Shown here piece by piece: positions 1 through 7,307 of a stretch of DNA of 64,000 bases. The DNA comes from Adhaeribacter rhizoryzae (lineage in GTDB: Bacteria; Bacteroidota; Bacteroidia; Cytophagales; Hymenobacteraceae), in contig NZ_VWSF01000011.1 of assembly GCF_008629685.1 (NCBI RefSeq), positions 124,001 to 188,000 on the forward strand. The letters run 5' to 3'. How positions within the stretch are numbered: position 1 is the first letter of the stretch; each line of letters begins with the position of its first letter. The position numbers were made by a program, and so were the translations under genes. The notes below the pieces were generated by a model. That model had not been told where the DNA came from, made no database searches, and worked only from the letters and a program-made list of their open reading frames with translations.

Positions 1-1498
1 GCCGGGCAACCGGAATATTTAGTTGCTCGCGGTATTTGGCTACGGTGCGGCGGGCAATATTGTAGCCTTTCTCGTTCAGCATTTTCTCCAGTTTATCATC
101 TGATAAAGGCTTTTTCTTGCTTTCCTTATCAATAATGTCTTTCAAGATTTGCTTTACTTCGCGGCTGCTGGCATCCTCGCCCGAATCGGTGGCAATACCT
201 TCGGAGAAGAAATATTTAAGCGGATATACGCCAAACTCCGTTTGTACCCATTTGCTGTTGGCCACCCTGGATACCGTAGAAATATCCATATCTATTTCCT
301 GGGCAATATCTTTTAAAATCATGGGCCGCAGTTTGGTTTCGTCGCCGTCCAGAAAAAAGTCGTGCTGAAAACGCACAATGGCTTCCATGGTGCGCAGCAA
401 CGTATTCTGGCGCTGTTTAATGGCATCTATAAACCATTTTGCCGAATCCAGTTTCTGCTTTACAAACGTTACAGCTTCTTTAAGCTTTTTGTCTTTTTTA
501 GCGCCTTTGTCGTAGGCATCAAACATTTCGGAATAAGAGCGGCTTACGCGCAAATCGGGCGCATTACGCGCATTAAGCGTTATATTAAGCTGGCCATTTT
601 CGTTGGTAATTATAAAATCGGGCACAATATATTGCGCTTTCGCCAACCCGGCCGAGGTGCCACCGGGCTTGGGGTTCAGCTTCAGAATAATATTCAGGGC
701 TTCTTTCAGTTCGTCATCTTCAATATCCAGCCTGGACTGAATTTTAGAATAATGTTTTTTCGTAAACTCATCAAAGCAATCCTGAATTATTTGCTCCGCT
801 ATTTCGGCAATATAATCTTGCTCGCGCCGCTCCAGTTGCAATAACAAGCATTCCTGTAAGTCGCGCGCCGCAATTCCTGGTGGGTCAAACGTCTGAATTT
901 CGCGCAGCACAGCCTCCACTTCTTCCAAATCTACCTCAATATTCTGCGAGAAGGCTAAATCGTTTACAATGGCACTTAAATCGCGGCGGATGTAGCCGTC
1001 GTTGTCAATGCTGCCAATAAGTTGCTCGCCAATGGCGTGTTGTTTTTCATCCAGGTTCAGAAAATTAAGCTGATCCAGGAGCGCATCGGTAAGGGTAGAA
1101 GTGCCGGCAATGGGCATATCGCGGTCTTCTTCCTCACCCGGGCCATCGCCCTGCATTTTATAACCGGCAATTTCATCATCGTGAATGTAATCGCCTAAAT
1201 CAATATCGTCGTTATCCTGCCGGTAGTCGTCTTCCAGGCCCGGGCCATCATCGTCGCGGTTGTTATCAAAGTCCTCGTCCAGGCTGTCGTCGCTGTCAAA
1301 ATCATCGCCGCTATCGTTTTCTTCCTCGGAGCGCTCAAATTCATCTTCCGGACCTTCTTCCAGCGCCGGGTTTACCTCCATTTCTTCTTTTATGCGCATA
1401 TCCAATTCGGCTGTTGGTATCTGCAACAGCTTAATGAACTGAATCTGCTGGGGAGACAGTTTTTGCGATAAAAGTTGCTTTAAATCTAGTCGCTGCAT
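1..1498 (-). CDS. rpoN: RNA polymerase sigma-54 factor, 3' end cut by window edge
   Basis: Alternative sigma factor that directs RNA polymerase to -24/-12 promoters and needs an AAA+ activator. The frame is open from an ATG at 1498 to the window edge, about 499 codons. The N-terminus is the glutamine- and leucine-rich region I (MQRLDLKQLLSQKLSPQQIQ) that contacts the activator and core polymerase. It is followed by a long Asp/Glu-rich region II at about residues 55-110, typical of Bacteroidota RpoN. The last visible codons encode ARRTVAKYRE, the RpoN box that reads the -24 element, so only a handful of residues are missing. A perfect -7 box lies about 40 bases upstream of the ATG. Transcribed divergently from asnS. 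Confidence 0.96.
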   Translation of the reverse strand, partial: MQRLDLKQLLSQKLSPQQIQFIKLLQIPTAELDMRIKEEMEVNPALEEGPEDEFERSEEENDSGDDFDSDDSLDEDFDNNRDDDGPGLEDDYRQDNDDIDLGDYIHDDEIAGYKMQGDGPGEEEDRDMPIAGTSTLTDALLDQLNFLNLDEKQHAIGEQLIGSIDNDGYIRRDLSAIVNDLAFSQNIEVDLEEVEAVLREIQTFDPPGIAARDLQECLLLQLERREQDYIAEIAEQIIQDCFDEFTKKHYSKIQSRLDIEDDELKEALNIILKLNPKPGGTSAGLAKAQYIVPDFIITNENGQLNITLNARNAPDLRVSRSYSEMFDAYDKGAKKDKKLKEAVTFVKQKLDSAKWFIDAIKQRQNTLLRTMEAIVRFQHDFFLDGDETKLRPMILKDIAQEIDMDISTVSRVANSKWVQTEFGVYPLKYFFSEGIATDSGEDASSREVKQILKDIIDKESKKKPLSDDKLEKMLNEKGYNIARRTVAKYREQLNIPVAR

Positions 1499-1536
1499 AC
1501 GGTTTTCATACCCAAGGCATGTATGAAATTTATATT

Positions 1537-1544
1537 CAAATTTA
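1537..1544 (-). promoter_or_regulatory. Bacteroidota -7 box for rpoN
   Basis: On the minus strand this reads TAAATTTG, an exact match to the TAnnTTTG -7 consensus. It predicts a start site near 1530 and a 5' leader of about 30 bases. I see no clear TTG -33 element. Confidence 0.5.
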
Positions 1545-1586
1545 GGTTATTTTTACTAGCGTTTAATAAAAAAGGTTAAAATATCG

Positions 1587-1594
1587 TTACTTTG
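1587..1594 (+). promoter_or_regulatory. Possible -7 box for asnS
   Basis: TTACTTTG matches TAnnTTTG at seven of eight positions. It would give a leader of about 95 bases that contains the inverted repeat at 1608-1687. Confidence 0.35.
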
Positions 1595-1607
1595 CGTCGC
1601 ATAAATT

Positions 1608-1687
1608 GTAGCAGGTAGCAAGTACCGGGTAGTTAGCCTTCTTTCATTTTAACTAAATCCTGATACCTGCTACGTGCTACCTGATAC
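1608..1687. repeat. Imperfect inverted repeat in the asnS leader
   Basis: GTAGCAGGTAGCAAGTA begins at 1608, and its imperfect reverse complement (TACCTGCTACGTGCTACC) ends near 1687. About 20 of 24 positions pair, separated by roughly 30 bases. The second arm ends ten bases before the asnS ATG. It could be a leader structure or one copy of a dispersed palindromic repeat. It is not a T-box, because no T-box core sequence is present. Confidence 0.5.
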
Positions 1688-1696
1688 TAAAAAAAC

Positions 1697-3085
1697 ATGA
1701 AACGAAGCAAAGTTGCCGCATTATTAGCGACTACGGAAATAGACCGGGAAGTACTGGTAAAAGGCTGGGTCCGGACTAAAAGAGGAAATAAGTTTGTCAG
1801 TTTTATTGCCCTGAACGATGGGTCTACCATAAATAATATTCAGTTAGTAGCCGATGCCGAAAAGTTTAGCGAAGATAGCTTGCGGGAGGTAACTACCGGC
1901 GCCTGCATCGCGGCTAGCGGTATTCTGGTGGCTTCGCAGGGCAAAGGCCAAACCGTTGAAATTCAGGTTAATAATATCGAGGTTTTAGGTGCCGCCGATC
2001 CGGAGAAATATCCGTTGCAGAAAAAAGGGCACTCGCTGGAGTTTTTGCGCGAAATAGCGCACCTGCGCCCGCGTACCAATACCTTTGGCGCAGTACTGCG
2101 CATGCGCCACGCCATGGCTTTTGCGGTGCATAAATATTTCAACGACCACGGTTTTTACTACGTGCATACGCCCATTATTACGGGTTCCGATGCCGAAGGC
2201 GCCGGGCAAATGTTCCAGGTTACTACTTTAGACCCCGCTAACCCGCCCAAAACCGAAACCGGTGAAGTTGACTATACCGAGGATTTCTTTGGCAAGCAAA
2301 CTAACTTAACCGTATCGGGGCAGTTAGAAGGCGAAGTAGCCGCTATGGCGCTTGGTCAGATTTATACTTTCGGACCAACTTTCCGGGCCGAAAACTCGAA
2401 CACGACGCGCCACCTGGCCGAGTTCTGGATGATTGAACCTGAGATGGCTTTTGCCGACCTGACCGACAACATGGATTCGGCGGAGGAATTTCTGAAATTT
2501 CTGGTGATGTACGCCCTGAACAACTGCAAAGACGACTTACAGTTCCTGAACGACATGTACGACAAAGAACTGCTAAACCGCCTGAACTTTGTGGTACAAA
2601 ACAGTTTTCAGCGCCTGGAGTATACCGAAGCCATTGAAATATTAAAATCGGCCAAACAGAAATTTGAGTTTCCGGTAGAGTGGGGTACCGATTTGCAGAG
2701 CGAGCACGAACGCTACCTGGTAGAGAAGCATTTTAAGAAACCGGTTATCCTGATAAACTACCCCAAACACATAAAAGCTTTTTACATGAAGCAGAACGAA
2801 GATGGCAAAACCGTACGGGCCATGGACGTACTGTTCCCGGGTATAGGCGAAATAATTGGTGGCTCCCAGCGCGAAGAAAACTACGAGAAACTAGCCCAGC
2901 GTATTCAGGAAATGGGTATTCACGAAGAAGAACTGTGGTGGTACTTAGAGCTGCGCAAATTCGGTACGGCCCCGCATGCCGGCTATGGTTTAGGCTTTGA
3001 GCGCCTCATGCTGTTTGTTACCGGTATGGGCAATATTCGCGATGTTATTCCTTTTCCTCGCTTCCCGAAAAGTGCGGAGTTTTAA
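1697..3085 (+). CDS. asnS: Asparagine--tRNA ligase
   Basis: Charges tRNA-Asn with asparagine in the cytoplasm. The 462 residues fit the usual AsnRS length. An N-terminal OB-fold anticodon-binding domain (about residues 1-115) begins with [17 protein letters not shown]. The class II catalytic core follows, with motif 2 around [15 protein letters not shown] and motif 3 at the C-terminus ([16 protein letters not shown], then IRDVIPFPR). AsnRS-type residues rather than AspRS-type insertions surround motif 2. ATG start. It is expressed alone: rpoN is divergent, and a bidirectional terminator separates it from the convergent membrane-protein gene. Confidence 0.97.
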   Translation: MKRSKVAALLATTEIDREVLVKGWVRTKRGNKFVSFIALNDGSTINNIQLVADAEKFSEDSLREVTTGACIAASGILVASQGKGQTVEIQVNNIEVLGAADPEKYPLQKKGHSLEFLREIAHLRPRTNTFGAVLRMRHAMAFAVHKYFNDHGFYYVHTPIITGSDAEGAGQMFQVTTLDPANPPKTETGEVDYTEDFFGKQTNLTVSGQLEGEVAAMALGQIYTFGPTFRAENSNTTRHLAEFWMIEPEMAFADLTDNMDSAEEFLKFLVMYALNNCKDDLQFLNDMYDKELLNRLNFVVQNSFQRLEYTEAIEILKSAKQKFEFPVEWGTDLQSEHERYLVEKHFKKPVILINYPKHIKAFYMKQNEDGKTVRAMDVLFPGIGEIIGGSQREENYEKLAQRIQEMGIHEEELWWYLELRKFGTAPHAGYGLGFERLMLFVTGMGNIRDVIPFPRFPKSAEF

Positions 3086-3134
3086 ACATTAGCTATAATT
3101 ATTAGACTATTTGTATAAGAATAGTAAAGAATAA

Positions 3135-3172
3135 AAAAGCAGCGTAGGAGATTGTTCTTACGCTGCTTTTTA
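3135..3172. terminator. Bidirectional intrinsic terminator
   Basis: A perfect 12-base stem (AAAAGCAGCGTA at 3135 with its complement at 3159-3170) and a 12-base loop, with A-rich and T-rich flanks on both sides. It serves asnS on the plus strand. The stop codon of the convergent gene overlaps its right edge. Confidence 0.85.
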
Positions 3173-4612
3173 TTTTAGTTGCTTCCCTGACGATACTGTA
3201 TCAGGTTGCAGCAGCATTAATTTCTTGCCAAAATATTCCGAGAAATAGCGGTTTTTCCAAGTGGTATCGGCGGGTATTTCTTCAAAAAATATAGTTCTGG
3301 GAATATTCTGGATTTCCGGAATAGGACATACCTGACAATCGCTTTTTTGGAGGTAGGTGTAGCGGGCATTCATTTGCTGGTTATAATGGCTCGCCCGACC
3401 AGAAAATAAATCAGTGTAAGCCTGCCGGATATTAGATTGTTTACTGTAGAGTAGTAGCAACCCTATCCAGAGGCAAATAAGCCAGCGTGCATAAATGGGT
3501 ACGGGCAATATTTGTAACGAATATTTTCCTCCTAAATAAGCCACGGTGGTGTGGATAGTTAAGAACCAGCCAATAAAGAACACCAGGTAAATATTGTTTT
3601 GTACCCTGGGCGGAGCATGATCGCCTTTACTCCAGTAAGCAACAAAAAAGCAAATAATTAAACTCAGGAAAAACAAAAAGATGGCAGTGGCCGGGTGAAT
3701 ATTTTTTTGATATTTCTGGTAATGCGCTAGTTTTAAACTAAACGGAATAAACAATACAGTAAGGGGCAGTATAGGCGTAGTAGCAAGCCAGTTGAGGCTA
3801 TTATTAACCGCAATAGCAGTAGCATAAGCACCGGCAAATATTAAGTTTCCGTGGTCGGGATATTCTTTTAACCGGTTTAAATTACCTGGGGCAAAATATA
3901 CCAGGGCACAGCAAATACCTGTAATTATCAGAAAATAAACTAGCGTAAAATTAAGGCGCCGGTGTAAGAAGGTATCAACCAGCAAAAATGCAGTCATCAG
4001 AAAAGCCAGTAACGCCATATTGGTTTCGTTTAAACCAATGTTGATGCATAACAAAATTGTAATCAGGAAAATATAGAATGCTTTTTTGGGAGTATTTTGG
4101 TTTTGATAAAAATGCCAGAGGGTGGCCAGCAAAAACAGCATAAAAATATTGGCTGTTTGGTAACTTAAAGAACCCGACAACCAGTAATAACCCTGAGCCA
4201 CTGTGGGCATAAAGCCAACGTGCAGTACCAATAGTAACAGGCTTAACAGAGCCGCCATGCTCATGGGGAAAGCACGATAAAGGAAGGTTTTTACAAATGC
4301 CAACAGCGCCGCATAAGTAAGTATAAACATCAGGAAAGCCATTAGCTTATATGCGCCAAAAGCACGATAAACCAGCGGATTAAAGCTGCCCAAAAACATA
4401 GACATATACCGGCCGCTCCAATTTTGCCGAATATCCCATTGGGCTTGCCAGGCATCGGTGGCAATAACCATATTGGTAAGCCAGTAATCATCGGCCGAAG
4501 GATGGGTATAAAAAGCCACTACCAGAAAAGGAAAAATAGCTGCCCCCAATGTTAGCCAAGCCAATACTCTTAAATTAACCAGACTAAATATAGATTTTAA
4601 GAAAGGCAACAT
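3170..4612 (-). CDS. Polytopic inner-membrane protein, DUF6056-like
   Basis: Integral membrane protein of about 480 residues with roughly ten or more hydrophobic helices. An acidic motif after the first helix (THPSADDYWLTN), then SGRYMS and GYYWLSGSLSYQ, resemble the DUF6056 family and the general plan of GT-C-type membrane glycosyltransferases, where an early periplasmic acidic pair is catalytic. The function is inferred only from topology. The longest frame starts at a TTG (4633), but the ATG at 4612 directly precedes the first helix and is preferred. It stands alone between two convergent or divergent neighbours. Confidence 0.7.
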   Translation of the reverse strand: MLPFLKSIFSLVNLRVLAWLTLGAAIFPFLVVAFYTHPSADDYWLTNMVIATDAWQAQWDIRQNWSGRYMSMFLGSFNPLVYRAFGAYKLMAFLMFILTYAALLAFVKTFLYRAFPMSMAALLSLLLLVLHVGFMPTVAQGYYWLSGSLSYQTANIFMLFLLATLWHFYQNQNTPKKAFYIFLITILLCINIGLNETNMALLAFLMTAFLLVDTFLHRRLNFTLVYFLIITGICCALVYFAPGNLNRLKEYPDHGNLIFAGAYATAIAVNNSLNWLATTPILPLTVLFIPFSLKLAHYQKYQKNIHPATAIFLFFLSLIICFFVAYWSKGDHAPPRVQNNIYLVFFIGWFLTIHTTVAYLGGKYSLQILPVPIYARWLICLWIGLLLLYSKQSNIRQAYTDLFSGRASHYNQQMNARYTYLQKSDCQVCPIPEIQNIPRTIFFEEIPADTTWKNRYFSEYFGKKLMLLQPDTVSSGKQLK

Positions 4613-4724
4613 TGGCAGCTTCAGATTTTTCAAGTAATCGTAAAAATATAACTTACTTTTTTAACCTGTGTCAGGCTTACTCTTTTATTATATTTAGTGC
4701 TTATCCTTTAATCTGCAAAAGCTT

Positions 4725-5504
4725 ATGTACGAACACCTGCTTTACGAAATAAATAATGGCATTGCCACTATTACGCTAAACCGGCCCGAACTGTATAATG
4801 CTATTAACACCAAACTAACTTTTGAGCTACAGGATGCTTTAAAGCAAGTTGCTAAAGATGCAGAGGTGCGGGTGGTGGTACTTACGGGTGCCGGCAAAGC
4901 GTTCTGCTCCGGGCAGGACTTGAATGAGGCGGCAGAACTGGGTAACCGTTCTTTATCAGAATCGTTGCATAAGCGTTATAATCCGGTTATTAAGGCTATG
5001 CGAAATTTGCCTAAACCCATTATTTGCGGTTTAAACGGGGTGGCTGCCGGGGCCGGCTGTTCTTTGGCCTTAGCCTGTGATGTTATTATTGCCTCTGCCG
5101 AGGCCAGCCTGACCGAAGCCTTTATTAATATTGGCCTAGTGCTCGATTCGGGTTCGGCGTTTTTTTTGCCCCGGATGGTGGGCTCGCTTAAAGCGTTTGA
5201 ATTAAGTACTTTGGGCACCAAGATAAAAGCCGAAGAAGCATTGCAACTGGGTTTGGTAAACCAAGTAGTAGCACCCGAAAACTTAACGGCAGCCGTAACA
5301 ACATTGGCCAGCCGGTACGCAATTGCGCCTACAAAAGCCATTGGTTTAATTAAAAAAATGCTGAATAAATCGCATGCCGCTACCCTGGACCAGATGCTGG
5401 ATTACGAAGCGTATTGCCAGGAAATAGCCGGCCATACCCAAGATTTCAGGGAAGGCATAAAAGCGTTCCGGGAGAAGCGTAAACCAAATTTCAAGGGGCA
5501 ATAA
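4725..5504 (+). CDS. Enoyl-CoA hydratase/isomerase family protein, PaaG-like
   Basis: Crotonase-fold enzyme acting on acyl-CoA thioesters, 259 residues, the normal family length. The CoA-binding and oxyanion-hole segments are visible (GAGKAFCSGQDL at about 55-66 and NGVAAGAGCSLALACD at about 104-119). The position of the second catalytic Glu of classical hydratases carries Asp141 in GLVLDSGSAFFLPR. That arrangement is typical of PaaG-type isomerases (ring 1,2-epoxyphenylacetyl-CoA isomerase). No other phenylacetate genes lie nearby, so it could equally serve general fatty-acid oxidation. ATG start; short single-gene unit. Confidence 0.85.
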   Translation: MYEHLLYEINNGIATITLNRPELYNAINTKLTFELQDALKQVAKDAEVRVVVLTGAGKAFCSGQDLNEAAELGNRSLSESLHKRYNPVIKAMRNLPKPIICGLNGVAAGAGCSLALACDVIIASAEASLTEAFINIGLVLDSGSAFFLPRMVGSLKAFELSTLGTKIKAEEALQLGLVNQVVAPENLTAAVTTLASRYAIAPTKAIGLIKKMLNKSHAATLDQMLDYEAYCQEIAGHTQDFREGIKAFREKRKPNFKGQ

Positions 5505-5614
5505 AGCGTAATCTTTCGGGCTATTATCAGCTATTCGTGGCTAATATAAAAATACAACAACATTGGTTTTAGGCAATCGTAAAGAATTTAGTATAAAAAC
5601 TAAAACCACAAACT

Positions 5615-6244
5615 ATGAAAACGCAAATATTACCTGTTTTAGTAGCCCTAACCCTGGTATGGGGTGTTGGCTGCAATACTAAAACAACTGATACTCAAAA
5701 CAAAAATACAGAACTTAAGGAGCCCGATAACCAGGCCACTGCCGAAAATAATGCCCAGTCGGGTTACGGCAATGACCCTAATAATAACAGCGGCGCGGCC
5801 ACTACGCAGCAATTAGATACCACTAGTTTTGCCGTAAAAGCAGCCAGTGGCGGTTTAATGGAAGTAGCCTTGGGAGAAATGGCCCAGCAGAAAGCCGCTA
5901 ATGCCGATGTGAAAAAGTTTGGCCAGCAAATGGTAACCGACCACAGTAAAGCCAATGCCGAATTAAAAACCCTTGCTGCTGCTAAAAATATTCAACTTCC
6001 GTCTACCCCCTTGCCGAAGCATCAGAAACACATCGACCACATGGGTAGTTTAAGCGGAGCTGAATTTGATAAGCATTACATGACCATGATGGTAGAAGAT
6101 CACGAGGAAGATGTAACCTTGTTTCAGACTACTGCCAACGATAATAGCCAGGATGCTGAGCTGAAGGCCTTTGCCCAGAAAACCTTACCGGTTTTAAAAA
6201 GCCACTTGCAATTGGCACAGCAAACCCAGGCAAAAGTTAAGTAA
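5615..6244 (+). CDS. DUF4142 lipoprotein
   Basis: Exported lipoprotein of 209 residues. The signal peptide ends in a lipobox (WGVGC, Cys20). A low-complexity Asn/Gln/Thr-rich linker to about residue 70 is followed by a helical, ferritin-like DUF4142 domain. Recognisable elements are EVALGEMAQQKAANADVKKF, QMVTDHSKAN and DHEEDVTLFQ. Members are common in Bacteroidota and Proteobacteria and have no established biochemical role; a stress link is often suggested. The gene is followed within three bases by a very long perfect palindrome. Confidence 0.85.
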   Translation: MKTQILPVLVALTLVWGVGCNTKTTDTQNKNTELKEPDNQATAENNAQSGYGNDPNNNSGAATTQQLDTTSFAVKAASGGLMEVALGEMAQQKAANADVKKFGQQMVTDHSKANAELKTLAAAKNIQLPSTPLPKHQKHIDHMGSLSGAEFDKHYMTMMVEDHEEDVTLFQTTANDNSQDAELKAFAQKTLPVLKSHLQLAQQTQAKVK

Positions 6245-6246
6245 GG

Positions 6247-6308
6247 AAAAAGCTATAAATAAATAATCCGGCTAATGCATTAGCCGGATTATTTATTTAT
6301 AGCTTTTT
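6247..6308. terminator. 62-base perfect palindrome, probable terminator
   Basis: Two 31-base arms that are exact reverse complements with no spacer. The centre lies between 6277 and 6278 (GCTAATG|CATTAGC). The transcript would fold into a long hairpin with a GC-rich upper part (CCGGCTAATG) and an AU-rich base ending in five U. It starts three bases after the DUF4142 stop. It could act as a terminator in both directions, although the nearest minus-strand gene ends about 95 bases away. Confidence 0.75.
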
Positions 6309-6402
6309 ACATTATGGCATTTCTCCTAACCAAGCTGATGCGAGCACCGGCTTATACCTCTTCTGCAGTTCTTATAAAATTTAGCTAACACATTAGGCTA
6401 GG

Positions 6403-6696
6403 TTAGTGAAGCAATACATTTATATTCCCGTTTTCGAGAAAGGGAACTGCTTCTGCCGGTGTTATCAGGCGATAGGTGGTATTTAATAAATGGGTTCGGG
6501 TGTTGAACCGGGTAATTTCGAGCAAATATTCCTCCGAAACTGTTTTGTACAACGAGTAAGTAGGCGGAATAAACAGGGCGTTGCGGGTGTGTTCCTCGGT
6601 ATTAATAATGCCCAAGGCAACCTGATCTAAATAATCAATTACGTATTGCTTGCCGCATTCCGTTGTAATCAGGTTAAGATTATTTTTATCTTTCAT
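6403..6696 (-). CDS. Small hypothetical protein, paralogue of the next gene
   Basis: About 97 residues, no signal peptide or membrane segment. I do not recognise a family. The sequence contains ITTECGKQYVIDYLDQVALG and, near the C-terminus, NTTYRLITPAEAVPFL. The same landmarks (TDCGK, then SINYQLIPETVV) appear in the 81-residue product at 6864-7109, so the two look like diverged tandem duplicates. The frame extends to a TTG at 6714, but the ATG at 6696 is the more likely start. Confidence 0.6.
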   Translation of the reverse strand: MKDKNNLNLITTECGKQYVIDYLDQVALGIINTEEHTRNALFIPPTYSLYKTVSEEYLLEITRFNTRTHLLNTTYRLITPAEAVPFLENGNINVLLH

Positions 6697-6795
6697 ACAA
6701 ACTCCATTCTGCAATCAAATTGCTTTAACGGTACAATAGTAATACCAGTTGAATCTTTTGCAAATTAATTTAGAATTTATTGATAATCAGAAATA

Positions 6796-6822
6796 AAAAA
6801 AGCCGCTCTACTAGCGGCTTTC
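6796..6822 (-). terminator. Intrinsic terminator of the 6864-7109 gene
   Basis: On the minus strand, AAAGCCGCT and AGCGGCTTT form a stem with a five-base loop, followed directly by a run of seven T. It lies about 40 bases after the stop of the 81-residue gene. Confidence 0.85.
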
Positions 6823-6863
6823 TAAATCAGCACATTTTTATGGATAAAAGTACCTTTAACCTT

Positions 6864-7109
6864 TTAGTAAAAAGATGTATAATTTTTGACTACTGTTTCC
6901 GGAATCAGTTGATAATTAATGGACGTATGATTCATTAACGGATTATAAAAACTCTTTTTCTGAATATATTCCTGCGCAGGTGTTCTGTAAATAATATAAG
7001 TATAATTCTTATTCGAATTTAAACTACCATTTCCTATTACTTCCAGTTTATTTAAATCAAATTCCTTTCCGCAATCTGTTACTATTCGTGAATTATCGGT
7101 ATAATTCAT
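6864..7109 (-). CDS. Small hypothetical protein, paralogue of 6403-6696
   Basis: An 81-residue soluble protein with no recognised family. It shares with its neighbour a VTDCGKEFDLNKL opening and a SINYQLIPETVVKNY end. Asn and Tyr are abundant. It has its own terminator downstream, so it is a separate transcription unit from the paralogue. The AT-rich composition differs from uvrA upstream. The conserved Cys-Gly-Lys near the N-terminus is the only motif I can point to. Confidence 0.6.
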   Translation of the reverse strand: MNYTDNSRIVTDCGKEFDLNKLEVIGNGSLNSNKNYTYIIYRTPAQEYIQKKSFYNPLMNHTSINYQLIPETVVKNYTSFY

Positions 7110-7281
7110 TCCCTTCCAATCCTCAATTAAAATAACTAAAAACTATTTTTCGGTGTAGGTTTACGTGCTAAATAACTTAAGGTTGTATTATTTTGCTGTT
7201 TATTTCAGAATTAATAAAGTTTTTAATTAACCAGAACCAAGTAATAGGGTTATAAACACCTCTTTAAAAAAGCTTAAAGCG

Positions 7282-7307
7282 GTGCCTGCTCTAAATTAAG
7301 CAGGCAC
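7282..7307 (-). terminator. Hairpin overlapping the uvrA stop codon
   Basis: GTGCCTGCT and AGCAGGCAC pair across an eight-base loop that contains the uvrA TAA. The T-rich stretch comes about ten bases later, so termination is plausible but not classical. Confidence 0.4.

Noticed and set aside
362-844. 160-codon plus-strand frame
   Set aside because: Antisense to the conserved rpoN coding sequence, whose protein is clearly recognisable.
1608-1687. T-box riboswitch upstream of asnS
   Set aside because: The hairpin is present but no T-box consensus, specifier loop or terminator/antiterminator pair can be seen.
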